From contig JBKJSM010000022.1 of the NCBI GenBank assembly GCA_046594445.1, positions 1-25,526 of the forward strand: DNA of 25,526 nt, read 5' to 3'. Positions 7,059 through 14,129 of this stretch are shown in pieces. The notes beneath the pieces are model-generated. The model saw only the letters and a list, made by a program, of their open reading frames with translations. It had not been told where the DNA came from and did no database searches. Numbering within the stretch: the first letter of the stretch is position 1; each line of letters begins with the position of its first letter. The stretch is from Gaiellasilicea sp046594445 (GTDB taxonomy: Bacteria; Actinomycetota; Thermoleophilia; Gaiellales; Gaiellaceae). A program made the position numbers and the translations under genes.

Positions 7059-9350
7059 ATGAAGCGGCACAAGAATACGAACGTGCGGGCGACAGCACGG
7101 GCGACGCGCCGGGCGAACTCGCTGCCTGCTGCGGCCCAGGCGTACGTCGTCCTGATCGCGGCAGCGGCGGCCGCAGCCTCTCTGGCGGTGTTGCCAGACC
7201 TGCGGCTCGAGCCGCGCGACCTGCTGGTCTTCGCGGTGCTTGGCCTCGGCGCGGCCGTCGGGTCGACACTGTTCGTCGCGACGGAGCGCAACCACGGCTT
7301 CACGACCGCGCTCGTCTTCACCGCGGCCGCTGTGCTGCTCCTGCCACCGCCGCTGATCGCGCTGATGGGGTTGGCGCAGTACGGCCCCGACCTCATCCGC
7401 CGCCGGTCTCCCTGGTACACCCGTCTCTTCAACGTCGCGAACTTCACGCTGAACGCGCTCGCCGCCTGGGGCGCCTCGCAGCTCGTCACGCAGGCGGTCC
7501 CAGGGCAGAGCGGCCGCGCAATCGGAGCCGGCACCGCGTGCCTCGTTCTCGTCGCCTCGAACCACCTGTTGGTGACGGGCGCGCTGCGCCTGGCACGAGC
7601 ACGCTCGGTGCGCGAGACGAGGGCATTGTCTTGGAGCAGCCTTTCGACCGATCTCCTACTCGCGTCCCTCGGCGTCACGATCGCCGGCGTCTGGGAGTGG
7701 AATCCGTACGTGCTACCGCTCGCGATCGCGCCGTTCGTGCTGATCAGCCGGTCATTCTCGTTGCTCGCGCAGCTTCAGCAGAGCGAGCGGCGCTTCCGCG
7801 CGATCTACGAGTCGACAGCGATGGGAATCGGCCTCACCGACACAGCCGGCCGCGTCGTCGAGCACAACCGCGCATTCGGCGATCTGCTGGGGCATCCGAG
7901 TGAGGAACTCGTCGGGAAGGCACTGTCGGATTTCACCGCGGACGACGAGGCCTCAGTCGCGGACGCGCTGTTCAACGAGCTTGTCGGCGGACAGCGCGAG
8001 AGCTACGCGCTCGAGCAGCGGTACCGCCGCGCCGACGGCGAGGTGGTGTGGGGCCACCTGACGGCGTCGGTCGTGCGCGACGCCGACGACAACCCCGAGT
8101 TCACCGTGGGGATGGTGCATGACGTCAGCGACCGGAAACAGCTCGAGGCGCGTCTGAACCAGACACAGAAGCTCGACGCGATCGGACGCCTCGCCGGCGG
8201 CGTCGCGCACGACTTCAACAACCTGCTGACCGTGATCACCGTGCACAGCGGCTTCCTGCTCGGACAGCTCGACGAGCGCGACGTCCACCTGCGGGCGGAA
8301 GTCGAAGCGATCGAGGCGGCAGCCCAGCGTGCCGCGTCGCTGACGCAGCGGCTCCTCGCCTTCGGGCGCAAGCAGGTGCTGCAGCCGCGCGTCGTCGACC
8401 TGAACACCATCGTGGTCGACACGAACCAGATGCTGCACCGCCTGATCGGCGACCACATCGAGGTGGTGACCGCGCTCGGCTCCGACCTCTGGGACGTGCA
8501 GGCGGACCCGGGCCAGGTCGAGCAGGTGCTCGTCAACCTCGCACTGAACGGGCGGGACGCCATGCCGGAGGGCGGGACGCTCACGATCAGGACCGCGAAC
8601 GTCGACCCGGAGCAGGTGCCGACGAACGTCGACCCGGAGCAGGTGCCGACGAACGACGCGGCCGGGCCGTTCGTCGTCGTCTCCGTCGCCGACTCCGGCT
8701 GTGGAATGGACGCCGCGACGCGGGCGAGGATCTTCGAGCCGTTCTTCACCACGAAGGAGAGCGCTGGCACAGGGCTCGGGCTCGCGAGCGTCTACGGGAT
8801 CGTCGCGCAGAGCGGCGGGTTCATCGACGTCACGAGCGTGCCGGGCGAGGGCACGGTGATGGCTGTCTATTTGCCGCGCGTCGTGGGCGAGCGCGCGGGC
8901 CTCGTCGGACCGGTGGCGTTGCCCAGCCACGCGGCGGGCGGCGAGACCATCCTGCTCGTCGACGACGAGGACGACGTGCGTGCCGTGGCGCGCCGCGTCC
9001 TGGCCGCGCAGGGATACACCGTTCTCGAGGCGTTCGACGGCGTCGAGGCGATCGCGATCGCGGCCGGACACGGCGGCGCGATCGACCTGCTCGTCACGGA
9101 CGTCGTGATGCCCCGGAAGACCGGGCCCCAGGTCGCAACGGAGCTCCTGGCGCAGCGACCGGGCCTCAAGGTGCTGTACGTGTCCGGACACGCTGACGAG
9201 GCGATCGTGCCGCTCGCCCTGGCCGGCCGGGACACGGCTTTCGTGCAGAAGCCGTTTACGCACCACCGTCTGGCGGCCGCCGTGCGAGAGCTCCTCGACC
9301 GCGAGGCAGAACTTGTCGGGAGGGCAGTTGGCGCGCATTCTCATCGTTGA
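7059..9350 (+). CDS. Membrane hybrid sensor histidine kinase (MASE-like, PAS, HisKA, HATPase, receiver)
   Basis: A 763-residue protein from ATG 7059, preceded by GGGGCGGGA; an upstream TTG at 6984 is possible but has a poor site. The N-terminal third (about 20-235) is a multi-helix membrane sensor. It is followed by a PAS domain (about 246-360, RFRAIYESTAMGIGLTD), a HisKA domain with phospho-acceptor His384 (GRLAGGVAHDFNNLL, NtrB-like H-box), an ATPase domain with N-box LNGRDAMPEGG, DSGCGMD and TGLGLASVYG, and a C-terminal receiver (about 631-750) with phospho-acceptor Asp681 and Lys731 (FVQKPF). It should autophosphorylate and pass phosphate internally and probably to the adjacent regulator, whose gene overlaps its 3' end by 38 bases. 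The signal is unknown. A 27-bp tandem duplication lies inside the ATPase domain. Confidence 0.93.
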   Translation: MKRHKNTNVRATARATRRANSLPAAAQAYVVLIAAAAAAASLAVLPDLRLEPRDLLVFAVLGLGAAVGSTLFVATERNHGFTTALVFTAAAVLLLPPPLIALMGLAQYGPDLIRRRSPWYTRLFNVANFTLNALAAWGASQLVTQAVPGQSGRAIGAGTACLVLVASNHLLVTGALRLARARSVRETRALSWSSLSTDLLLASLGVTIAGVWEWNPYVLPLAIAPFVLISRSFSLLAQLQQSERRFRAIYESTAMGIGLTDTAGRVVEHNRAFGDLLGHPSEELVGKALSDFTADDEASVADALFNELVGGQRESYALEQRYRRADGEVVWGHLTASVVRDADDNPEFTVGMVHDVSDRKQLEARLNQTQKLDAIGRLAGGVAHDFNNLLTVITVHSGFLLGQLDERDVHLRAEVEAIEAAAQRAASLTQRLLAFGRKQVLQPRVVDLNTIVVDTNQMLHRLIGDHIEVVTALGSDLWDVQADPGQVEQVLVNLALNGRDAMPEGGTLTIRTANVDPEQVPTNVDPEQVPTNDAAGPFVVVSVADSGCGMDAATRARIFEPFFTTKESAGTGLGLASVYGIVAQSGGFIDVTSVPGEGTVMAVYLPRVVGERAGLVGPVALPSHAAGGETILLVDDEDDVRAVARRVLAAQGYTVLEAFDGVEAIAIAAGHGGAIDLLVTDVVMPRKTGPQVATELLAQRPGLKVLYVSGHADEAIVPLALAGRDTAFVQKPFTHHRLAAAVRELLDREAELVGRAVGAHSHR
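8596..8649 (+). repeat. Perfect 27-bp tandem duplication inside the kinase ATPase domain
   Basis: The 27-bp unit at 8596-8622 is repeated exactly at 8623-8649 and is followed by the first bases of a third unit. It duplicates nine residues, giving NVDPEQVPT twice in a row, between the N-box strand (TLTIRTA) and the next strand (FVVVSVADSG). The insert lies in a loop region, so the fold can probably tolerate it. Exact identity points to recent slippage. Confidence 0.92.
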
Positions 9351-10386
9351 CGACGAGCCGGGCGTGCGCGAGGCGCTCCGCCGGCTCGTGGCCGACGAAG
9401 GCCACGTGGCGACTGTCGCGGGTGACACGACGGAGGCGCGCGCCGAACTGGGCTCGGCGTCGTTCGAGCTCATTCTCTGCGACGTGAATCTGCCGGGCGA
9501 GTCCGGTCTGGAGCTCGTCCGGGACGTCGTCGCGATCCGCACCGGCATCGCGTTCCTCATGGTCAGCGGCGCAGACGACCCGCAGCTCGCGGAGACCGCG
9601 CTCGCACTCGGAGCGTACGGCTACATCGTCAAGCCGTTCCGCAACAGCGAGGTCAAGATCGGCATCGCGAACGCGCTGCGGCGGCGCCGCCTGGAGATCG
9701 AGAACAAGGCCCATCACGAGCGGCTCGAGCAGCTCGTCACCGAGAGGACGGCCGAGCTCGACCGGTCGCGCGAGGAGACGATCCACCGCCTGGCGCGGGC
9801 GGCCGAGCTCCGCGACCACGAGACCGGACAGCACATCGAGCGCGTCAGCCGCTGCAGCGAGTTGATCGCGCGGCGGCTCGGGCTCCCGCACGACCGTTGC
9901 GAGCTGCTGCGGATCGCAAGCCCTCTGCACGACATCGGCAAGATCGCGATCTCCGACCACATCTTGCGGAAACCGGCGCCCCTCAGCGCCGCCGAGCGCG
10001 ACGTCGTCGAGACCCACACCGGGCTCGGCCACACGATCCTCGCCGGCTCGCGCGAGCCGCTGCTCCAACTCGCAGCCGAGGTCGCCTGGACGCACCACGA
10101 GCGGTTCGACGGCGGCGGATATCCACGCCGTCTCGCGGGTGACGCGATCCCGCTGTCCGGGAGGATCGTCGCCGTCGCCGACGTCTTCGACGCGCTGGTC
10201 AGCGATCGCGTCTACCGCGCTGCACTCCCGATCGGCGAGGTCGTCGCCACGATGCGGGCGGAGCGCGGCGCTCACTTCGACCCGGACGCGCTCGAGGCCC
10301 TCCTGACGGCGATCCCCGAAGCGCTCGCCATTCGCGACAGGTTCCAACAAGAAGCGAGCAGCGACCTAAGGCTCGCATCGCGGTGA
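9313..10386 (+). CDS. Response regulator with HD-GYP c-di-GMP phosphodiesterase domain
   Basis: A 357-residue two-domain regulator of the RpfG type. The receiver (about 7-125) begins ARILIVDDEPGVREAL, with phospho-acceptor Asp57 (LILCDVNLPG) and Lys107 (YIVKPF). A coiled linker (about 130-160, HHERLEQLVTERTAELDRS) leads to the HD-GYP domain, with HD at 206-207 (SPLHDIGKIAIS) and the HHE plus GYP motif at 261-272 (HHERFDGGGYP). These metal-binding residues are intact, so c-di-GMP (or cGAMP) hydrolysis is likely, controlled by phosphorylation. The TTG at 9313 gives 38 bases of overlap with the kinase gene; a second TTG at 9328, directly behind GGGAGGG, would also keep the whole receiver. It is the probable partner of the upstream kinase; together they may set secretion or biofilm state. 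Confidence 0.92.
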   Translation: MSGGQLARILIVDDEPGVREALRRLVADEGHVATVAGDTTEARAELGSASFELILCDVNLPGESGLELVRDVVAIRTGIAFLMVSGADDPQLAETALALGAYGYIVKPFRNSEVKIGIANALRRRRLEIENKAHHERLEQLVTERTAELDRSREETIHRLARAAELRDHETGQHIERVSRCSELIARRLGLPHDRCELLRIASPLHDIGKIAISDHILRKPAPLSAAERDVVETHTGLGHTILAGSREPLLQLAAEVAWTHHERFDGGGYPRRLAGDAIPLSGRIVAVADVFDALVSDRVYRAALPIGEVVATMRAERGAHFDPDALEALLTAIPEALAIRDRFQQEASSDLRLASR

Positions 10387-10417
10387 GCGGCCGCTCGACC
10401 TTCCCTCCGCGTACGGG

Positions 10418-10657
10418 TTGATCGCCCGGCTCAGCGGGAACGCCGAGGAGGCGAAAATGCATTACGGCGACGCACTCGACCTTCGCATCAAGGCCGGTGA
10501 CCCCGCGAACGCGCCGGTCTGGCTCGAAGGCATCGCCTCGGCCGTCGCGACGCGCGATCCGGAGCGTGCTGCTCGGCGCAGCGCGGTGGTCGGGTCGCGC
10601 CACGTCGGCCCGATCCTCGCCGGTGCGTGTGCCGACGGGATCGAGGTGCGGGCGTGA
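10418..10657 (+). pseudogene. Remnant of a TPR-containing regulator (LuxR/BTAD-like C-terminus)
   Basis: The frame reads GNAEEAKMHYGDALDLRIKA, then GDPANAPVWLEGIASAVATR and DPERAAR. This is like the last tetratricopeptide repeats of large LuxR/ATPase regulators, where a stretch such as ARLLGAAEALR normally follows. Here the LLGAARW sequence is present but in the +1 frame, starting at about 10567, so a frameshift splits it. No start with a good ribosome site, ATPase or DNA-binding domain is present upstream. I therefore read it as a decayed 3' fragment rather than a 79-residue gene. The family assignment rests on repeat style only. Confidence 0.45.
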
Positions 10658-10926
10658 GCCCGCTGGAGGCGGCCGAGGCCCCGCCCGAGCATCTCGTCGA
10701 ACGGACGCACGACCAGACCGAGCCGCCGCCGGTCGCCCATCTCTCGATCGATCCCAAGTGGCGTGTCGCGCTCTGCGGCGTCGCGATCCTCGCGGAAATC
10801 AGGGGTCAGGTCTTGAATCCCTGCGTTCGGCCAGGTCACGAATGGACGCCTCGAATACCCGGACTCCCCGCGTCACCGTGGAGGGATGGGTGCGCAAGTG
10901 GGGACCCGGTCCGGGCCGACCTCTAA
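10654..10926 (+). CDS. Short hypothetical protein, doubtful
   Basis: From the GTG at 10654, which overlaps the stop of the preceding frame as GTGA, an open frame of 90 codons reads VSPLEAAEAPPEHLVERTHD, QTEPPPVAHLSIDPKW, RVALCGVAILAE and on to VRADL. The first 50 residues have codon use like the neighbouring genes; the second half looks non-coding. It could be the remainder of the decayed gene before it, a small real protein, or chance. I do not recognise a family. Confidence 0.25.
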   Translation: MSPLEAAEAPPEHLVERTHDQTEPPPVAHLSIDPKWRVALCGVAILAEIRGQVLNPCVRPGHEWTPRIPGLPASPWRDGCASGDPVRADL

Positions 10927-11080
10927 ACGCATCCCTGAGAGTCAACAGCTCTCTTGGAACGGATGTGGAACGCAGCGGCGGCGATCAACGACAACCAACG
11001 GCAACGGGCTCGAGCGAAAAGCCGCGCAGAGGGCGACTAACGAGCACCAACCACCACTAACCGAGAATCGGAGCGCTCAA

Positions 11081-11122
11081 CTGTCACGCCGGAGGTCGCG
11101 GGTTCGAGTCCCGTCGCTCCCG
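11081..11122 (+). repeat. tRNA-Asp 3' half, att-like direct repeat, right copy
   Basis: Identical over 42 bases to 4394-4435 (see there for the tRNA parts). The upstream bases GGAGCGCTCAACTG (11070-11083) resemble shortened pieces of a tRNA-Asp acceptor/D-arm 5' half, so this copy may be either an attachment scar or the original tRNA with a large internal deletion. In both cases it cannot fold into a functional tRNA. A terminator-like stem and T-rich tail follow seven bases later, as expected behind a native tRNA gene. Confidence 0.85.
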
Positions 11123-11128
11123 TTCAGG

Positions 11129-11157
11129 AAGCCGCCGCCCAGACGGCTTTTCGCTTT
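11129..11157 (+). terminator. Rho-independent terminator behind the right tRNA-Asp fragment
   Basis: AAGCCG (11129-11134) pairs with CGGCTT (11144-11149) around a nine-base loop, followed by the T-rich TTCGCTTT. It lies directly after the tRNA 3' end on the plus strand, so it most likely ended the ancestral tRNA-Asp transcript. This marks the right copy, not the left, as the one in its native downstream context. Confidence 0.6.
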
Positions 11158-11313
11158 GGTTCAAGCCGCCGACGGTGTCGGCACCCCTTTGCCCGCATCG
11201 AGAGGCGTTCCTCCGCGAGGTGGAAGCTGCCCTGTAGCCGCCCGCTCGCTTGAGCGCAATCGCGCGCCGATCGATGCCGTAGCGTCTGCGCAGCGGCGCA
11301 CGCAGCGGCGTCC

Positions 11314-12672
11314 CTACATGCGGTGCGCCATCGGTTGCGCGAACAGCCAGATGTTCAGGAGCGCGAACGCGACGACGAGAACCGCGTACGGCGCCACCAT
11401 CGGGAGAACCGTTGCTCCTGGACGTGTCCGCGAGCGCGCGATCCGGTACGCGGTGTAGAACGAGCCGACCGTGCCCAGCGCGACGAGCGTCCACTGGAGC
11501 GCCTGAATCGTCCCGGGGCCGGCCAGCGCCGCCGACCCGTCCTCGCCGGCCGTACGACCGAAGAGCGCCGCCGCCGTGTAGGCGACCGACTTCCCCTCAG
11601 CGAGCAGATGGAAGAGGTTGTGAGCGAGGTGTGCCGCGATATCGAGGGCGATCAACGCGTAGCCGAAGCTCGCGAAGTGCTGCCCGAATGTCCCGGCCGA
11701 GACGCGCGCCCCGACCGCGGCGGCGAGGGCGAGCAGCCCCACCGGCGACGACACGGCGACGGCGAACGCGAGCGTGAACACCGCCGTCTCACTTGTCAGG
11801 CCGGTCGTCCCCTCGATCCACGTCGTCAGGCGCGCCCACAGGTCGAGCATGGTCAAATTCTGGATCAGGACGATTCCCATGATCGCCAGGGCAAGAAACG
11901 ACTCGGCCACCTTCGGCTTGCGGACGGACCACAGCTCGCGCGTCGGCGCGCGCAATTCGAGCGTGATCGCGTCGTTCGGACAGCTCTTGACGCAGCTTGC
12001 GCAGAAATTGCAGTTCGCACTCGAGTCCATCGTGCGCGGGAACTCGAAGAGCGGGCACGGCGCGCTCGTAGGGGTCCCGTTGAAGCAGGCAGCTCGCGCC
12101 GAGCAGGTCGCGCAGATCGTCTCGTCGGCCCGCAGCGCGACCACCCCCGCGCGCGAGTAGTTGCCCGCGAGGCCGCCGAGGTAGCAGAGGTAGCGACAGA
12201 ACGTCCGGCGCTCGAAGAACGCCCCCGACGCAACCACGGCCGTGATCGTCAACAGCAGGAGGACGCCGGAGCCCCAGGGCGACTCGACGATCCCGAAAAC
12301 GTGGTCGGCCCACGTGATCAGGATGAAGAAGGCGTCGATGATCCAGATCCCGTAGCGCTTGAGAAAACGAGGCGCACGGCGCCTCACGCCGACGAGCTTC
12401 TGCGCCTGGTCGGAGAGCCAGCCGAAGGGGCAGACGGCGCACCAGAAGCGGCCGAGCAGCAAGAAGAGGACCGGGAGGAGCGGCCACCAGATCACCCACG
12501 TGAGCGCCGTGCCGAGGTTGTCGTGCGCGCTCTCCGGTCCGAGCAGGAGCTGCCAGACGATGAGCGCGAAGACCGCGGTCACGACCCACTGCAACACGGC
12601 TGGGTAGAAGCGGCTCCGCGCGACGGCGGCGACCGGCCGCAGGGCAAGCAGGTTCCGTGGCCGGCGGTTCAT
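11314..12672 (-). CDS. Membrane 4Fe-4S polyferredoxin, NapH/NosR/CcoG-like
   Basis: A 452-residue membrane iron-sulfur protein. Helices lie at about 26-45, 58-76, 108-128 and 136-152 and as several more after 255. Between them are Cys motifs: CAVCPFGW (Cys78, 81), CRYLCYLGG (159, 163), then cytoplasmic cluster ligands CATC (187, 190) with Cys196 and CP at 206-207, and CNFCASCVKSCP (221, 224, 227, 231). The last is a standard 4Fe-4S ferredoxin motif with its CP ending. The NapH/NosR/RdxA families use such proteins to move electrons between quinols and periplasmic enzymes or to help metal-centre assembly. The C-terminal half carries His-containing helices (HFASFGYALIALDIAAHLAH) that could bind haem. 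The gene shares TGATG with the small upstream gene. No reductase it might serve is present nearby, so its partner is unknown. Confidence 0.82.
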   Translation of the reverse strand: MNRRPRNLLALRPVAAVARSRFYPAVLQWVVTAVFALIVWQLLLGPESAHDNLGTALTWVIWWPLLPVLFLLLGRFWCAVCPFGWLSDQAQKLVGVRRRAPRFLKRYGIWIIDAFFILITWADHVFGIVESPWGSGVLLLLTITAVVASGAFFERRTFCRYLCYLGGLAGNYSRAGVVALRADETICATCSARAACFNGTPTSAPCPLFEFPRTMDSSANCNFCASCVKSCPNDAITLELRAPTRELWSVRKPKVAESFLALAIMGIVLIQNLTMLDLWARLTTWIEGTTGLTSETAVFTLAFAVAVSSPVGLLALAAAVGARVSAGTFGQHFASFGYALIALDIAAHLAHNLFHLLAEGKSVAYTAAALFGRTAGEDGSAALAGPGTIQALQWTLVALGTVGSFYTAYRIARSRTRPGATVLPMVAPYAVLVVAFALLNIWLFAQPMAHRM

Positions 12673-13052
12673 CAGGCGCGGACGCTCCGGTGCGGCCCGT
12701 GGTGGCCGCGCCTGCGGCTGCGATCGGCCGCGGCGCCGAGGAGGATCATCGCGTTCAGAGCCACGAAGCCACCCAGCACGAGTCCGCGACTGCGCCTCGA
12801 GGGGCCGCCCGCGCTCGCGCCGACCGGGCCTTGGTCCGGTTCGTGCCGCCTTTTGCCATCGTGCCCCTCGTCAACCGGGCCGGTCGGCGTCGCCGGAAGG
12901 GTGGCTCCATGAGCGCCGTGGCGCGCGCCGCCGCTGCGGGGAGCGACACCGTCGTCACCGCCGGCACGCGCGATACCCGAGCCGCCGGCCAGCCCGAAAG
13001 CCGCCGCGCAGAGCACGACGAGCACAGACGCCCTTGTGACCCCATGACTCAC
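12672..13052 (-). CDS. Small exported/membrane protein of unknown function
   Basis: About 126 residues from GTG 13052; an ATG at 13094 would add 14 residues. It has a hydrophobic signal-like segment (ASVLVVLCAAAFGLAGG), a polar, low-complexity extracytoplasmic middle rich in Gly, His and Arg, one further helix (GLVLGGFVALNAMILLGAA) and a basic His-containing tail (RSRRRGHHGPHRSVRA). Its stop overlaps the polyferredoxin start (TGATG), so the two are coupled and perhaps act together in the membrane. The start is uncertain: the best Shine-Dalgarno (GGGGGAG) is spaced for an ATG at 13045 that is in another frame, so a frameshift near the start is possible. Family not recognised. Confidence 0.5.
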   Translation of the reverse strand: MSHGVTRASVLVVLCAAAFGLAGGSGIARAGGDDGVAPRSGGARHGAHGATLPATPTGPVDEGHDGKRRHEPDQGPVGASAGGPSRRSRGLVLGGFVALNAMILLGAAADRSRRRGHHGPHRSVRA

Positions 13053-13267
13053 TCCCCCGAGGCTAGGTGCGGGTCGCAAAGCCAGAGTCCGCATCCAGCC
13101 GCACGCCGATGCGGAGAACCCGCAAACCTCGTCGCGCCAGCACCAGTCGGGGGACGCGTGCTGGGAGACCGACGGGGGGCCCCCACCGCAGCCGCCTCGC
13201 GTTCGCCGATCGCTCCCGCTACGCAGCCGCCGCGGGACGACGGCACAGGGAACAATTTCGACATCTC

Positions 13268-13291
13268 ATGGCCCTCTCATGCAGAGGCCAT
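13268..13291. promoter_or_regulatory. Imperfect inverted repeat upstream of the secreted protein gene
   Basis: ATGGCC-C-TCT and AGA-GGCCAT flank a CATGC centre, 46 bases before the ATG at 13338. The stretch between 13053 and 13337 separates divergent genes. This dyad could be an operator or an mRNA hairpin. No clear promoter boxes are visible beside it. Confidence 0.35.
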
Positions 13292-13337
13292 AGCGTGGCT
13301 CTCAGACAGGTCATTTCCTGAACGCGAGGAGGCAACC

Positions 13338-14129
13338 ATGAGACACTTTCGCCCCGCAACCCTGACGCTGTTCGCGACTGCCCTGCTGTGCACGTTGGTC
13401 GTCGGCGCCGGCTCGGTGCTCGCCGGCGGCCAACCATCCGATCGGGCGGCGGCGAGCGTCGGCGCGGTCGTCAAGCTGAAAGACGCAAAGCTCAACATCG
13501 AGCACAACGCGACGGACAAGGACACAGGCTTCCAGGGGTTCATCGACAGCGAAGGCTGGCAGCGACTCGACGTGAAGGGCCCAGACGGCCCTGTGTTGAG
13601 GTTCGAGGGTCGCGGCAAGCTCGCCAGCCTGGGGCTGACCGAACTGTTCTTCGAGACCGTCGAGCCCGAGAATGCCGACGTGCCGATCGACGAGATGCTG
13701 GCGAAGCTGCCAGAGGGGAAGTACACGATCTCCGGTTCGTCCCAGGAGAACGGCAAGAGCACCGGGGTCACATCGGGCGTCGCTTTGCTGACGCATGACA
13801 TTCCGGCCGGCCCGACGCTCGTCGCTCCCGCCGAAGGCGCCAAGGTGCCCACACGCGGCGTCGTGGCCCGCTGGAAGCCCGTCACGACGACGATCACCGG
13901 CGATCCGGTGTCGATCATCGCCTACCAGCTCATCATCGAGACAGACGCCGAGCCGCACCCGCACATGATCGGCAAGCTCAGGCTCAGCATCTACCTGCCG
14001 CGCTCGGTGACGAGCATGGCCGTTCCGGATGGGTTCCTCCGACCCCGGACGGCGTACAAGTGGGAAGTGCTGGCGATCGAGCGGAGCGGCAACCAGACCC
14101 TGTCGTCCGGCTCATTCCGGACACGCTGA
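13338..14129 (+). CDS. Secreted protein with fibronectin-III-like C-terminus
   Basis: A 263-residue protein with a clear signal peptide (MRHFRPATLTLFATALLCTL, cleavage expected after about SVLA at 29). ATG 13338 follows AGGAGG at 13327-13332 with a good spacer. The mature N-terminal part (about 35-150) looks like an all-beta domain (GAVVKLKDAKLNIEHNATDK; FEGRGKLASLGLTELFFETV). The rest (about 155-263) resembles a fibronectin-III fold: GPTLVAPAEGAKV, VVARWKPV, IIAYQLIIE, AYKWEVLAIERSGNQT. No catalytic residues are apparent, so adhesion or ligand binding outside the cell is plausible. It stands alone as a plus-strand unit, and its 3' end overlaps the convergent E1 gene by 18 bases. Confidence 0.75.
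   Translation: MRHFRPATLTLFATALLCTLVVGAGSVLAGGQPSDRAAASVGAVVKLKDAKLNIEHNATDKDTGFQGFIDSEGWQRLDVKGPDGPVLRFEGRGKLASLGLTELFFETVEPENADVPIDEMLAKLPEGKYTISGSSQENGKSTGVTSGVALLTHDIPAGPTLVAPAEGAKVPTRGVVARWKPVTTTITGDPVSIIAYQLIIETDAEPHPHMIGKLRLSIYLPRSVTSMAVPDGFLRPRTAYKWEVLAIERSGNQTLSSGSFRTR

Larger units (their letters stand above)
4394..11122. mobile_element. Putative tRNA-Asp-integrated island (6.7 kb, no integrase seen)
   Basis: The interval is bounded by two perfect 42-bp direct repeats (4394-4435 and 11081-11122) that match the 3' half of tRNA-Asp from the first base of the anticodon loop to the discriminator G. Tyrosine-recombinase elements that use tRNA genes recombine within such 3' segments and leave a copy at each end. 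The cargo is a secreted protease, a hybrid histidine kinase, an HD-GYP regulator and decayed genes. Neither boundary is a whole tRNA. The simplest readings are a second element in tandem whose intact tRNA lies left of this window, or a decayed array. No recombinase, relaxase or phage gene is visible, so the island would not be self-mobile. The boundaries are seen; mobility is inferred. Confidence 0.55.
10387..11313. other. Gene-poor stretch at the right edge of the island
   Basis: About 930 bases without a convincing intact gene. It holds a frameshifted TPR-like remnant, a short open frame of unknown status, about 150 bases (10927-11080) in which I see only A-rich, CAACGA/CCAAC-type low-complexity sequence, the right tRNA-Asp fragment, a terminator, and about 160 bases in front of the convergent polyferredoxin gene. 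This mixture of remnants next to a tRNA scar is typical of an element boundary. Confidence 0.6.

Noticed and set aside
7953..9560. 535-codon minus-strand frame
   Set aside because: Antisense shadow of the kinase and receiver genes, with no domain motif.
11323..12912. 529-codon plus-strand frame across the polyferredoxin gene
   Set aside because: Charged low-complexity translation; the minus strand has the ordered Cys motifs and helices.
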